64,000 nt of DNA from Glandiceps talaboti. Lineage: Eukaryota; Hemichordata; Enteropneusta; Spengelidae. Below, piece after piece: positions 26,870-38,149 of this stretch. Position 1 is the stretch's first letter, and every line of letters begins with the position of its first letter. Made by a program: the position numbers and the translations under genes. Below the pieces are notes generated by a model that was not told the DNA's origin, made no database searches, and saw nothing but the letters and a program-made list of their open reading frames with translations. The stretch spans positions 13,927,410-13,991,409 of the forward strand of contig NC_135556.1 of NCBI RefSeq assembly GCF_964340395.1, in the 5' to 3' direction.

Positions 26870-28140
26870 TGTTTGGTAAGATTCAAATAATTAAGAGTAT
26901 GGCTATCAGTCGACTTCAATATGTGATGAATATGGTTGATGTCCCACCCAGTGGTTTGAAGGAAATGAACAAGTTGATTTAAAAGTTTTTAGGGAATGGC
27001 CCTAACAAAATAGCACGACAAACCATGATTGGAAACATTGATAAAGGTGGAATGTCAATGATGATATAAAAGCAATATATATGAATCCCAACATATTAAT
27101 TGGATAAGAAGGTATTGTGATCCCAATATAAGTTATCCATAGAAATTGTTTCTGGAGAGAGAATTAGAAAAAGTAGGTAGTATTAAATTACTTCTGAGAT
27201 GTAACTTTAATATTAAAATGTTACCAGTGAAGTTTCTTCTTTAGAAATATGTTACTGGTATGGTCAGAAACAAAACAAAATCCAGTCAACGAAAAATTTG
27301 TATTAGAACAAATAATTTGGAATACCCATGATATCTTAATTGCTGGAAAATCAATAATGTTCAAAGAATGTTTACAGGCTGGAATAATTTATGTTGGACA
27401 ACGTTTCCAGGGAGATGGGCAGTAGTTGTCATGGGAGGAAATAAGAGAAGTGGGAGTACCACAGTCATCATTCTACAATGGTTTGGTGTTCTCAAAGCAA
27501 TTTCAAAAATATGGAGAGTGAATGTTGATGCAACAATGATTGCTGATGTTGAAATACCTGACTCACAAATTTTGTTCTAGTTTGGTATAGTATCAAAGGA
27601 GATAAAAATTTGTATACTAGAAATGTCAGTAAATGAATTGTAGAACATTATTTTATTCCACCCAGATCAGAAATGTATTTTACGTTACTATTTGAACATA
27701 TTGACTGTTGGGATCCGATTTATCAGATGTTTTACACGATAACAATTGACAATCTGTTGAGGGCTTTACACCTTAAAATGCTGCACAACATATTACCTAC
27801 TTATGTAACATTATCAAAATTCAAACGACCTAGAGTTGAATCTGAGAAATGTACCTTCTGTGATAAAAAGGAAGATACTTTAATTCATTTATTTTATGAT
27901 TGTGAATTTGTTATGGAGATTTGGGATGGATTTTATATGTTACAGGGAAGGAAAACAGGATTTATTAGTATTCCAAGTGCAAGACAAATCATAATAATAG
28001 GTGATGAACAACTGTCATTATTACTGAACTTTGTTATTCTTGTTGCTAAGTGTTATATTTATATTTCAAACAAATTTGATGGCATACACAAAATACTTGC
28101 AACATATTCAGAACGTAGCGTTTCATATTGCGGTTAGAAA
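26870..28140 (+). mobile_element. Tx1/L1-type LINE 3' fragment
   Basis: A broken ORF2 C-terminal half: AISRLQYVMNMVDVPPSGL (26900), KFLGNGPNKIARQTMIGNID (26985) and GGMSMM, then a 154-residue open piece at 27673-28137 with NLLRALHLKMLHNILPTYV and CTFCDKKEDTLIHLFYDC, the Cys/His motif of L1/Tx1 ORF2. Internal stops in the 5' portion. The 7099-7293 fragment is of the same type. Confidence 0.75.
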
Positions 28141-28699
28141 AAGTCAATTAAATGCACACATTAAGAAATGAGGACAGTTTTCGAAATTGGTAACTTAAAA
28201 AAGTTTTCAAATACAAAATGTAAAAGATTTTCTATCCATGAAAGAGTTGTATTTTTGTAATAAAATTCTTTGTATTGGGGTACAAAATAGATTTTATTAG
28301 AAATGTACAATCTGCACCACACCGAAAAAGAATATAGTTTTTTTTTTATCTCACACTTAATCAATTTGGGACTCTTAACGGAGATGGTCGTAGCTATATT
28401 GTAATGCGTATATACAAAAATGTATGGGAACTAGACTATCTATATACATTGACATTGAATATTCAATATCTAGACACAGGCTAGGTCTGGCACTTTCAGT
28501 CGCAGTGTTTGTCACATATTATTTCAAAGTGTATCTCACCCTAGATTGATTATGCTTTGTGCCCAATTCAACATTCAGGTCAATGGAAGCACAGATTTTA
28601 GAGTCAGTCAGTCCGTCCGTCCGTCCGTCCGTCCAGTAAATGTTAAGGTATTTCATTTCTTATGTGTTACGTGTACATCTACACATGCAAGGTCACACA
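28141..28699. other. no gene seen; short (GTCC)n run
   Basis: (GTCC)n at about 28610-28634; the rest is AT-rich without recognisable content. Confidence 0.5.
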
Positions 28700-29132
28700 T
28701 CTCCTGGCCGTTAGCAACTATATTTAATAATTCACTTCTGACAGGGGATCTACCAGTCGATTGGAAAATTGCTAAGGTCTGCCCAGTTTAAAAAGATGGC
28801 TCAGTTCTAGACACTTCAAACTAGAAAATTGTTCATGATCAGTTATACTTTTATTTAATTGCAAATAATTTCCTTTATGTACATCAATCTGGTTTTCGTC
28901 TGTCACACTCTACAGGAACTGCCCTTATAGACGTCACTGATTATATTCTAGAAAACAGTCACAAAGGTTTATACACAGGTGTCGTTTTTCTTGATCTCAA
29001 GAAGGCTTTTGACACCGTCAATGTTTCACTCCTTTTGAAAAGCTTTCAGACATGGGTTTACATGATAACGAATATATCTGTTTAAAAATTACTTGTCCAA
29101 CAGAAAGCAATGCTTATCAATCAATGGCGTAA
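28700..29132 (+). mobile_element. LINE split by a TIR element, 5' part
   Basis: RT motifs FNNSLLTGDLPVDWKIAKVC (28725), HQSGFRLSHSTGTALIDVT (28885) and VVFLDLKKAFDTVNVSLLL (28982). The frame runs up to the insertion point at TAA 29130-29132 and picks up at 31176. Confidence 0.75.
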
Positions 29133-31175
29133 GGGACCGGTCAGTTTCTTCGGCCTGGGGGGGGGCGGTGGATTGGTAGGGGGGGTCACCCTGTTTTTGA
29201 AATTGGCAGTAGGGGGGTCATGCTGTTTTGAAAATTGTGGATAGGGGGGTCATTGTGTTTTAGATTGTGATGGAAGAAAAATATCCTTTCTACAATGGCA
29301 TATAGCCTTGTCTGAAATGTGGTACATGTCAATATTTGTTCTTGTCCCTGTTTCTTACATGAATTCTTTAACATTACTTATTAGTTCAAACCTAACTATA
29401 CATATTCATATACATTGTACATGTACCGGTATTACCTAGCTACCACACTAGTTACAGAACATGTCATGTAAATGCTTGGCTGTTTCACAATCAATGCTTC
29501 ACTTATATTGCAGTTTGGGGCAAAAGTGAACTTGAAGGTTTCGTAATGGTAATTTTCATAGATAGTTTATAAATGAAGTTAATCTAAATTGTTCTACTCA
29601 TCATGCTATTGACACTACAAATCACCACATCTCATCGGATTCCAGTTACTATTATACACTAGGTATGAACACCTAAAGTTCTCTAACATACCGGTGACTT
29701 TATTATACATGCAATATTAATGCCCCTATATACTAATGTTACGTGTCCATTTTATGTGATATGAGAAACTCATTTAAAAACGTTTTATGTTAGCTTTTCG
29801 AAGCTTGGAAATATTACCTCAATGGTTACGAATAACCTAAACATTGCCTTAGTATCTCAAGCAAAAAACTCCAGATCTGCCAGGGGGAAAACCCCAAGGA
29901 CTCCCCCACCCCAGAGGTCACTCATACATTCAACCAACAATCAGATGCACCAACAACCTTTTTACTGTCATAATGGTATTAAACTTTTCTTAAATATTTT
30001 CACCCTATTCTAATTTGATATGATATTGTCTTTTCAAGATCTGAAACGTTTGCCAAGATAGTCTAAAATTGCCTTAAACTCCAAATCTCCCCTACCAATG
30101 ATACTACCATTATAGATGTGCTGACCTTTACTACATGTATATAATGATGTCATTTAAACTTTTTAAGAACATATTTCAACCCTTAGTGTAAGTTATAAAG
30201 AATGGTTTCTGATACTTGCTGTCTTGTAAAGCATGGATTAAGTTATTGCTTGAAAGGGTCTGAATAGCCTAAATATTGGCTTTAAGAGTAAAAATCCTCC
30301 AGGGTTTCTAGAGGGAGACCCCCTCAGACCCCCCACATGAGGTGGACATATCCCAGTCTCAAGCTCTTCCCCTCTTACTGTCAAGATGCTATCAAAGTAT
30401 ATTTCAAAAGTATTTCAACCCTATGTAGTTGCTTTTAACATGTTGGTGTTGTCTTGTAAGGCTTGGAAATTATTGTCTGAAAGGGTCTGAATAGTCTCAA
30501 AATTGACTTTTCAGAGTTAAAAACCTCCGGGGCTTCTAGGGGGAGACCCCCTAGGACCCCCCCCCCCCCACACACACACACACACATGAGGTGTACACAT
30601 CCTAGTCTCAAGATCTTCCCCCTACCTCTTACTGTCAAGATCCTATCAAACTATATTTCAAAAATATTTCAACCTTATGTAGTTGCATTTTACATGTTGG
30701 TGCTGTCTTGAAAGCTTGGAAATTATTTTCTGAAAATGTCTGAATAGTCTCAAAATTGACTTTTCAGAGTTAAAAACCTCCTGGGTTTCTAGGGGGAGAC
30801 CCCTAGGACCCCATAAGAGATGTATATATTCCCTTCTCAAGCTTTCCTACCCTTCACTGCCAAGATGCTATTAAACTCCTTTTCGAATATATTTACCCTG
30901 TGTAGTCAATAATTATAAATATGATAGTGCTAACCTGGGATCTTATAAAGTAGATGCAAGACAGTCAAGCAGTCCACACTGAGTCACGATAAAATACCTG
31001 TCATGCGAATATTATATATGGGGGGGGGGGGGGGTCATCATGTTTTAGAATTAAGTGATAGGGGGGGTCAGGCTGTTTTTGGTTTTACAGATAGGGGGGG
31101 GGTCAGTGACTTTTTGTCGGTCCGATTTAAGAATCCACCGCCCCCCCCCCCAGGCTGGAGAAACTGACCGGTCCC
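29133..31175 (+). mobile_element. 2.04 kb TIR element with internal tandem repeats, copy 1
   Basis: Ends are inverted: GGGACCGGTCAGTTTCTTCG on the left, and the right end reversed reads GGGACCGGTCAGTTTCTCCA. Both then enter poly-G. The flanking 3-bp duplication is TAA (29130-29132 and 31176-31178). Subterminal G-rich units (GGGGGGTCATGCTGTTTTGA) repeat at both ends. The interior (29750-30900) has about five units of ~235 bp centred on CTAGGGGGAGACCCCCTAG, a near palindrome. No transposase. A TWA target duplication suggests PIF/Harbinger, but that is not proven. Confidence 0.7.
30220..30860 (+). repeat. ~235-bp tandem units inside the TIR element
   Basis: Best-conserved units: GGAAATTATTGTCTGAAAGG at 30465 and its counterparts at about 30240 and 30717. 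Each continues into TTTTCAGAGTTAAAAACCTC and the GGGGGAGACC palindrome. Confidence 0.75.
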
Positions 31176-31480
31176 TAAGCTCAGAGCTTCTTCGAATTGA
31201 CTACGGAGTTCCACAGGGGTCCGTTCTTGGCCCGCTGCTATTTATCGTTTACATAAATGACCTCCACTGTCAGGTCAGTAATTCAAAAGTTGTGTTATAA
31301 GCAGATGATACCGCTCTCTTCTATGCATCAAAAGATTCTCAAGAAAATGAGAAATAATTGCAAGAAGACATGAGTTCAATCCATGATTGATTAAACGCTA
31401 ATAAATTGACACTGAAAGTAACAAAAAAAAGACAAAGTGACACTGTATGGTATTCGGTCTTAGGGGAAAAATGTACAATA
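31176..31480 (+). mobile_element. LINE split by a TIR element, 3' part
   Basis: SSELLRIDYGVPQGSVLGPL followed by LFIVYINDL (31190-31270), and an ADDTALFYASKD catalytic box (31300). Counting one copy of TAA, the frame is continuous with the 5' part. One stop precedes ADD. Confidence 0.75.
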
Positions 31481-31484
31481 CTTC

Positions 31485-31562
31485 AAATAATTTGAATATA
31501 AATTTGAACCCCCTCTTATTTGACCCCCCCCCCTCCGGTCTTAAAAACTGATCGCTCCCTAA
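31485..31562 (-). repeat. possible end of a G-rich TIR element
   Basis: On the minus strand it reads TTAGGGAGCGATCAGTTTTT, then a G-run, resembling the ends at 29133. A similar end, TTTAGGGAGCGTTCGGCAAT, is at 32008-31989. Partners were not found. Confidence 0.35.
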
Positions 31563-31564
31563 TG

Positions 31565-31830
31565 CTTTTGTTTGGATCTATCGGCTTAGTTGAAGGCCAG
31601 AACTCCCAAAGACTTGATGAGCGCACAACTGACAACCTCAGGACCGAGGTCAACATCTCCACTCCACGTTATTATCCCCGGCCCAATATCTAGCCATGCT
31701 GTTCCCCCTTTACTATCACGAGACCTGTTTCTCTCCTCACTCCACAAATAAAAGTTCATTCACTGCATTTCGCTGATATGTTATGATGTTACTTTACAAT
31801 GGTGGCAGTGGTGGGATGTGTTACCAATAG
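31565..31830 (+). mobile_element. LTR end plus tRNA-Leu-type primer binding site
   Basis: A sequence ending TTACTTTACA (31798) is followed after one base by TGGTGGCAGTGGTGGGAT (31800-31817). This matches the complement of a tRNA-Leu 3' end with one mismatch. CAAATAAAAG upstream could be a polyadenylation signal. No gag follows, so it is a remnant. The left limit is a guess. Confidence 0.5.
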
Positions 31831-32130
31831 GCTTTGTAACGGGTGGCAGCGGTGTGATCATGGCAAGATAATCCAAAAGAAACCGAGTCATTGTGAAATG
31901 TGAGCCTCCCCTAATTTCTATTTTCTAACATATGACCCTCCCCCGTGGACTAATCGGCAAATAGTGACCCCATCCCCACCTCTTGTAATTGCCGAACGCT
32001 CCCTAAATATGAAAGATGCCCTCTGGGCTGGGTGTGGAACCGTGTCAAAATATATACTCTGTCACGTGTTGCAATTTAGTAAATGTTCGACTATCATAGA
32101 GCGTCAGTATGATATTAAAATGTTCCTTAC

Positions 32131-32266
32131 CATCAATCATATGTTCGTCGTCATTGAAATCAACCTTGTTCATAGGGTTTGATAAGATCAGTGCAGGGTA
32201 GCCTAATGCCAGTGTAAGCATCCATACTAACACAATTGCCATCATCTCATTCTTCAGGAATAACAT
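32131..32266 (-). CDS. gene B exon 1: signal peptide
   Basis: The minus-strand ATG at 32266 opens MLFLKNEMMAIVLVWMLTLA, a hydrophobic core ending LALGYPA, as in a secretory signal peptide. It continues to DDEHMID with a GATG|GTAAGG donor (phase 1). The next exon with a matching phase-1 acceptor is 21768, 10.4 kb away, and the join would read HMIDDKQLLQ. The ATG sits right after an AACAG, so an upstream exon may exist: a strong donor AAAAG|GTAAGTATT occurs at 32612. If that upstream exon were coding, the hydrophobic segment would be internal. Confidence 0.55.
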
Positions 32267-32984
32267 CTGTTAATGGAAACGTTAGCAATGTAGCTAATCA
32301 AATAAATTTGCAAAATTTTCGTCTCATTATATTCCAGCAAACACTGTGTTACTCGCTCCCTTGGAAATGAAAGCATATAAGGCCTACAAATAATTGTGGT
32401 GGTTCCGATTACGCTAAATTTTAGAAAAGGTGGGGACAGGTAGATTTATTTTCTTCTTGTTAGTGTCTATTTCAAGTCGTTATGTTTTCCGTTGTTTTCC
32501 ATATGGTCTCTGTAGTTATATCTTTATCTAACCTTTTTAATCTAACTGAGATCACTTCATTCTTTCAAATCTAATACCAGGGAGAATTCTAAAATCTAAA
32601 CCAATACTTACCTTTTCATATGATATACCCTGTTCACATCCTTCCGTGTGAAGAACGAAATGGCGTATACAGCAGTGTACCACAAGATATGTGCGTACAA
32701 AGTGGCCACGCCCAATTGCTGTAAAATGGCATTTTACTAACCTACCATCTGTTAATGTATTTATTGACATCTTCAGTGAAATCACATCGAAGTATCTTTA
32801 TAGAAAACTACAGGGGAAATACACGTCATGACATAAAACTGTTACTAATATGTTTCTGAAATTTGTTCCTTGCCCTCATATGAATAACATACATTCCAGT
32901 GGCCGTGTACGCACACACAAAACGTTTAGCGCCTATATTGCCTTAAACCATGTTGACGTCTGAACCACCTGCTCATGTTTTTAA

Positions 32985-33545
32985 AATCTCATGATATTTT
33001 ACAGCATATAATTACAAAATAATAATAATTCTACCAAACAAATCAGCATGAGAAATCCACTTTCAAAATAAACGACTAAATGTCCGATAAGCCACCGTTC
33101 CTAGTTTAAGCCCCCGACCCTAGTTTAAGCCCCCGACCCTAAACATAGTTTGCATACAGAAAGGTAAAGTGGGGACAATTTAATTCTATTTCTATTTTGA
33201 TATACATGCATTTGCCTCATCTTTGGTCACATTTTTAAAAATCATATTCCAGAGAGAAACCAGGTCTTTTTAACTATAACAGCACTGTCTGCATAACGTG
33301 TTCGTCTACTTCTAATTGTCTTCATTTACTTCTCGTATACCTCATCAAATTCTCACGGAAGTATTGTGACTGTCGAGTATCTTATCTTGAGGTCGAAGTA
33401 GTTTTTGAAAATTTGAAGTAAAATAAAATAAAATTTCGCCTTTTTTTGGAAGGCTTTTCTTCAGAAACAAACAATTGTGTTTTTTATTTTCCCTAAATAA
33501 ACAGTAGATTTCTGTATATTTAAATTTAGCAATTTGTTTCGTCGA
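32985..33545 (+). repeat. 560-bp repeat, copy A (inverted partner at 43060)
   Basis: From AATCTCATGATATTTTACAG through AAAGTGGGGACAATTTAATT and GATAAGATACTC-type sequence to ATTTAAATTTAGCAATTTGT. The reverse complement recurs at 43060-43620, with estimated identity in the high 80s percent. No coding frame is shared. Confidence 0.8.
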
Positions 33546-35149
33546 ATTCCCCTTGCTTAAATGTTATTAATTTGAAGTATTTTGGTGGTAGGTCAATGTC
33601 ATATAATATATTTGTAGCGCTTCTTTGTACATGGTGCACTGTCGTGATGCCACACGTGTATTTGAGGGAGAGATGTTTCCACTTAATCAAACGCATGTTA
33701 TATGACAATTCTACTTGATATTCTGTTCTGGCTTCTATATCGGAGAATAAGGGGACATATGGCAGATGCCTTGGGGTTGTTGGGTGTGGTTTGTGAATAT
33801 GTAAGGTACAGCTATTAAATTTCGTTTTGAATTTTGTGATTTTTACAAACCAGTTTGCCATTTGTGTCACAAATATTTGGATGACATTTTGGGAAAATTG
33901 GGTGACCGTCTTGGAGAGAAATATAATTATGCAGATATTGGACAATACATACACAGAAAACAAAAAAACTATGACTGGGCCTTGTTTGTTTTATAAATGG
34001 TTAATTTACCTATTGACCTGCACAGTAATTGTTGGACAGTTGTGTGGCAAATAAAAACCTGGATACAAGAGTAGTGCAGTCTTGAATGATGTCTTTCAAA
34101 ACGACGAAAGAGACAGAACGGAAGTAAATAACAAAAATTCAGTACCTATTCATTTACATCTTTAAGGTCAAATATTTGCTTGGTATGACTGTAGTCTGTA
34201 ATATTTCACTGTGCCATATCAAAAAGACAGAGCATCATAGTGGGTATGATGACGAAACCACATCTTGACAAGAATAGGGGGTCTGAAAGAAAGTATGTTA
34301 TCTATACATTATGTAGTTTTATAGAGTCAATGGTGAGGCTTGGAATACTCGTAAAATGAGACAAACTGTAGTATAGCAATTTCAGTAAAAGTAGGGCGTA
34401 ACTGGTATGAATAAAAGGGCAATGTGTTACTGTCGATCCGTATGTATGTCTTATGCTTTTCCCCACTCTGCCTCTCCCTATTGTGGGATGACACGGCAAT
34501 GTTAGGGTCTGTCATAAACCCTGCACGAAGATCTATGGATCAGCCAACAGTGTCAAAAAGGTCATAATTAGAATTGAGATTGGAAGAAACGGAAAATTCG
34601 TGTTCTACGTAGAGATTTCATCGTAATGTGTTACTGTGGTCTCAGACGACCATGGAAAACAGATAGGCAAAGGTGTGAATCGTTCAATGATTGCCTCGCC
34701 CAATGCTGACAGTGTCCTAACTCTTGTTTTGAGCATATTGTGTTGAACTCTCCCGCTTTTCGTGTACTTACGCAATTGCAGATGTGCGCTACAATTATGC
34801 TTTGGATATAGTCATGACGTCAGATAGCTGATGTTTCATGGAACTCATTGACGCAAACAGCACTGAAATTGGTCATGTTTTGGGGAAGTTACAGTTGTTT
34901 ACATAGTTCCATGTTTTTTAGACCGATGTGCTGAATTTATAAATGTCCAATATCTAAGTTATATTTCAGTACAACTGGGCAAATGTAGCAAAACGTGATC
35001 TCTCAGGGCATTGTACTTGTTACCTTACAGTGAGAAGATAACATTCTTGTAAAATGCACTCTGCACTATTGCAAACAAAGTCTACATTTCTGAGAGAAGT
35101 TTGGTGATATTTGTGCATGGCAGAAATATGTGTCGTATAATCAAATTAA
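33546..35149. other. no gene supported
   Basis: A 145-codon minus-strand ORF (33963-33526) has no recognisable motif and begins in AT-rich DNA next to the 560-bp repeat. The rest contains nothing I can name. Confidence 0.4.
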
Positions 35150-35153
35150 TTAA

Positions 35154-36361
35154 AGAGATAGTATCTGTAACTTAATGATCTTTGTTCAATACTTTTTGTT
35201 CTGTTTGTCAAGTGCAGTTTCTTGTTCTACTCCTTAAAACATCTAGAAATACCCTGCATTTGGCTTGCCAACACAGCGTGTATGTGAGTTAAATGCACTG
35301 TTATTTTTGATAATTTTAGTCCAGACTAACATTCACTTCTCAAAAATAACAATGCAGTTTGTACATATACAGGCTGGTTGTGTTTATATGAAAGCCTGTA
35401 CGTGTCATATACAAAAAAACAAAAAATAAAAATATCTTGTGCGTGAAAGATAATAAGTTGTGTGCACGAGTTAATAAGTTGTGCTCTCGAGATAATAAGT
35501 CATGCTGTTGAGATAATAAGTCATGCGCTCGAAATAATAAGTCATGCTCTTGAGATAATAATGTGTGTACTCGAGATAGTAAGTCGTGCTCTCGAGATAA
35601 TATTATCTTGGGCATACGGCTTACTATGTCATGCGCTCAACTTATTGTATCGAGAGCACCAGATAATAAGTCACACACTCGAGATAATTTTATTATCTCG
35701 AGCGCAAAAAATTATCTCGAGCGCATGACTTATTATCTCGAGCACACAACTTATTATCTTGAGTGCACGAATTCTTATCTCCAGAGCACAACAGATATAA
35801 TATCAAGAGAATGATTTATTATCTCAAGAGCACGACTTATTACCTCGAGCACACGACTTATTATCCCGAGAGCACTACTTATTATCTCGAGCACACAACT
35901 TATTATCTTGAGAGCACGACTTATCTTGAGAGCATGCTATATATTATCTCAAGAGCGTGACTTATTATCTTGAAAGCACATGACTTATTATCTTGAGAAC
36001 ACAACTTATTATCTCAAGAGCATGACATATATTATCTCGAGAGCATGACTTATTATCTCAAGCACACGACTTATTATCTTGAGTGCACGCATTATTATCT
36101 CGAGAGCACAACATATATTATCTCGAGAGCATGACTTATTATCTCGAGAACACGACTTATTATTTCAAGCGAACAAGATATTTTTATTTTTTTGCTTTCT
36201 GGAGATGGCACGTATGGGCTTTCATAGTGTTCACAAGCATTTGCCAAACACAAGAGTGTTTCAATATATGTTATGGAGTAGAACAAGAAAGTAAAAACTG
36301 TAGTTGATAAACACAACAAAACATACTGAATTAATCATCAAAAGTTACAGCTACTGTCCCT
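35154..36361. mobile_element. 1.2 kb fold-back element flanked by TTAA
   Basis: The left half begins AGAGATAGTATCTGTAACTT. The right half reversed begins AGGGACAGTAGCTGTAACTT. Both are preceded by TTAA (35150-35153 and 36362-36365), the piggyBac-type target site. Further in both arms share TTCTTGTTCTACTCC, a ...TTTGGC... stretch, CTTTCATA next to CGTACAGG-type sequence, and AAAATATCTTG. The middle is an array of ~22-bp units in opposite orientations. The whole could fold into one long hairpin. No transposase. Confidence 0.7.
35445..36175. repeat. GAGATAATAAGTCATGCTCTC array in two opposed halves
   Basis: Units of about 20-23 bp read GAGATAATAAGTCATGCGCT from 35445 to about 35685. From about 35690 to 36175 they read as the reverse complement, AGCATGACTTATTATCTCGA. 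Each unit is bounded by CTCGAG-like palindromes. Confidence 0.9.
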
Positions 36362-36519
36362 TTAATCTGTCCACATAATTTCCATCCATATATCAGTTAA
36401 TTTGTCATTTTGAGATTGTGGGAGGGTCAGATTTTAGAACTTGGGATTTGGGGGAGGTTTATATTTTTCAAAAAGGAGTATGGGAGGGTCTCATTTTACA
36501 GATGGATTTCGATAACTGA

Positions 36520-37230
36520 CTCTCAAGGCCAGGGTCAAAGGTCAAGGTCTTCGAAGATGTGCATGCATGTGATATGCAAGAAATGGCTTTATGTGGATAA
36601 TTAACTGTTAAGGTCTAGGTCAAAAGTTAAAGATCTCAAAAGAAACTTGTACATGAGGCCGAGGAGAGACACTTGATTGACACTAGATTTCAGTAAGGCA
36701 TTCGACAAGATTGTCCATAACATCATGATATCAAAATTATTACAATATGACAACAAGTACAAATTGGCAATAATTGTTCGAATTGGCAGGAAATACTGGC
36801 AGGTGTGCCTCAGGGCACTGCACTATGACCAATTCTATACATAATCATGATCAATGATATACAAGAATATATTTAGGTTCTCATTTCATATTCATGGACG
36901 ACACTCCATTACAAGAAAGTGTACAGTCAAACACACCTGCTGTCCCTTGTATGCAAACTGAGTTGGATAACGTAAATGATTGATCAGTAAATAATAACAT
37001 GAAATTGAATGCCAAGAAGTGCAAGGAGATAGTGTTTTATGTTGCAAAGCAGTTCATTCAGCCTCACCCTCTGGCTCTGAATGAAATAGATCTAGCTGTT
37101 GCAGAAACTTCAAATGTCTGGGATTGATTACTTAAAAATAAATTAAAATGGGAAAAAAATGTTGATGAGATGGTCAATGAAGCCTCACAAAGGTTACATA
37201 TTTTATGAGTAATCTGTAGATTTGGCTCTA
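36520..37230 (+). mobile_element. LINE reverse-transcriptase fragment, copy 2
   Basis: Same segment as 2380-3150: a GGATAATTAACTGTTAAGGT lead, the RT piece around ...FSKAFDKIVHNIMISK, then AATTGAATGCCAAGAAGTGC. It ends at the same TTTTATGAGTAAT..GTAGATTTGGCT point. Stops throughout. Confidence 0.65.
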
Positions 37231-37296
37231 TCTAATTTAGCTATTTAGGCTTTATCGCAAACTTCAGATTTCATTGAACTTGATACATCCGTCAAC
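37231..37296 (-). repeat. HINE-like unit, left piece, split by a LINE
   Basis: TTAGGCTTTATCGCAAACTT..GATACATCCGTCAAC, minus-oriented, continued at 38150 (TCAACCATAACAAATCATAC). Confidence 0.5.
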
Positions 37297-38149
37297 AATC
37301 AATCAATCGATGCAATTTATATAGCGCCAATTCCACTATGACAAGAGTTCAAAGGCGCTGTACAGTCAAAATGTTTTAGAAAACAGGTAAGTCTTTAAGT
37401 GTTTTTTAAATGTGCTAATTGTAACTTGTTCGCGAATTTCAATTGGTAGTTCATTCCACAGACGAGGCGCAGCAGAAGAAAACTATCTTCCTCCATAAGA
37501 TTCCAGCTTGTACTTAGGTACATATAGGAGATGTTTATTTGTTGATCGCAGTGTTCTCGTAGCTGTTTTCCAGTGAAGAAGGTCTGATAAGTATCTTGGA
37601 GCGAGTCCATTGAGGGACTTGTATGTCATGAGCAAAAGTTTGAACTTTATTCTGTCCTGAACTGGTAGCCAGTGTAGTTCCTTTAGGAGTGGTGTTACAT
37701 GATCATATTTCCTGGCTCGCATGATGATTTTTGCTGCAGCGTTTTGAACATGTTGGAGTGGTTTGATATGATCGTTGGGTAAGCCATAGAGTAGGACATT
37801 ACCATTGTCAAGTTTGCTTGATATTAATGCCTGGACGAGTTTCTGACAAGTAGATTTGGAGAGGTAGGGACGGATATAGCCAATTTTCCTGAGATAATGG
37901 TAGATTGATTGACATGTTGTGGATATGTGCTTTTTTAACGTGTGATGAGAATCGAAAGTTACACCAATATTACGAGCTGTTTCGGCTGGTTGAATCGTCG
38001 TTGAGTTTGAGCTTATTCTTGGTCATCCAAGCGATGATTTCTTCAGTAATGGTGTGACGACAGCCGATTTGAATGAATCAGGGACAATGCCTTGCTGGAG
38101 AGAAGAATTTATGATTTCTGTAAGAATCGGTACCAGTTCTGTGATACAT
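37297..38149 (-). mobile_element. CR1-like LINE 3' part with deleted catalytic core
   Basis: Read on the minus strand: VPILTEIINSSLQQGIVPDS, then SAVVTPLLKKSSL (RT fingers). A join into the AWMTKNKLKLNDD thumb region follows. Then ETARNIGVTFDSHHTLKKHI, the C-terminal LKELHWLPVQDRIKFKLLLM and TYKSLNGLAPRYLSDLL, and an ATATAAATTGCATCGATTG tail with (ATTG)n. The ~130 residues that would hold the catalytic Asp pair are missing. Flanks share a ...GTCAAC target-like duplication, placing the insertion inside a HINE-like unit. Confidence 0.75.

Noticed and set aside
33526-33963. 145-codon minus-strand ORF
   Set aside because: No recognisable motif, no clear splice or start context, and it starts beside a dispersed repeat. 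Length alone is not enough.
35445-36175. Regular GAGATAATAAGTCAT repeats considered as a CRISPR array or satellite
   Set aside because: The array flips orientation in the middle and sits within inverted arms flanked by TTAA, which fits a fold-back transposon better.
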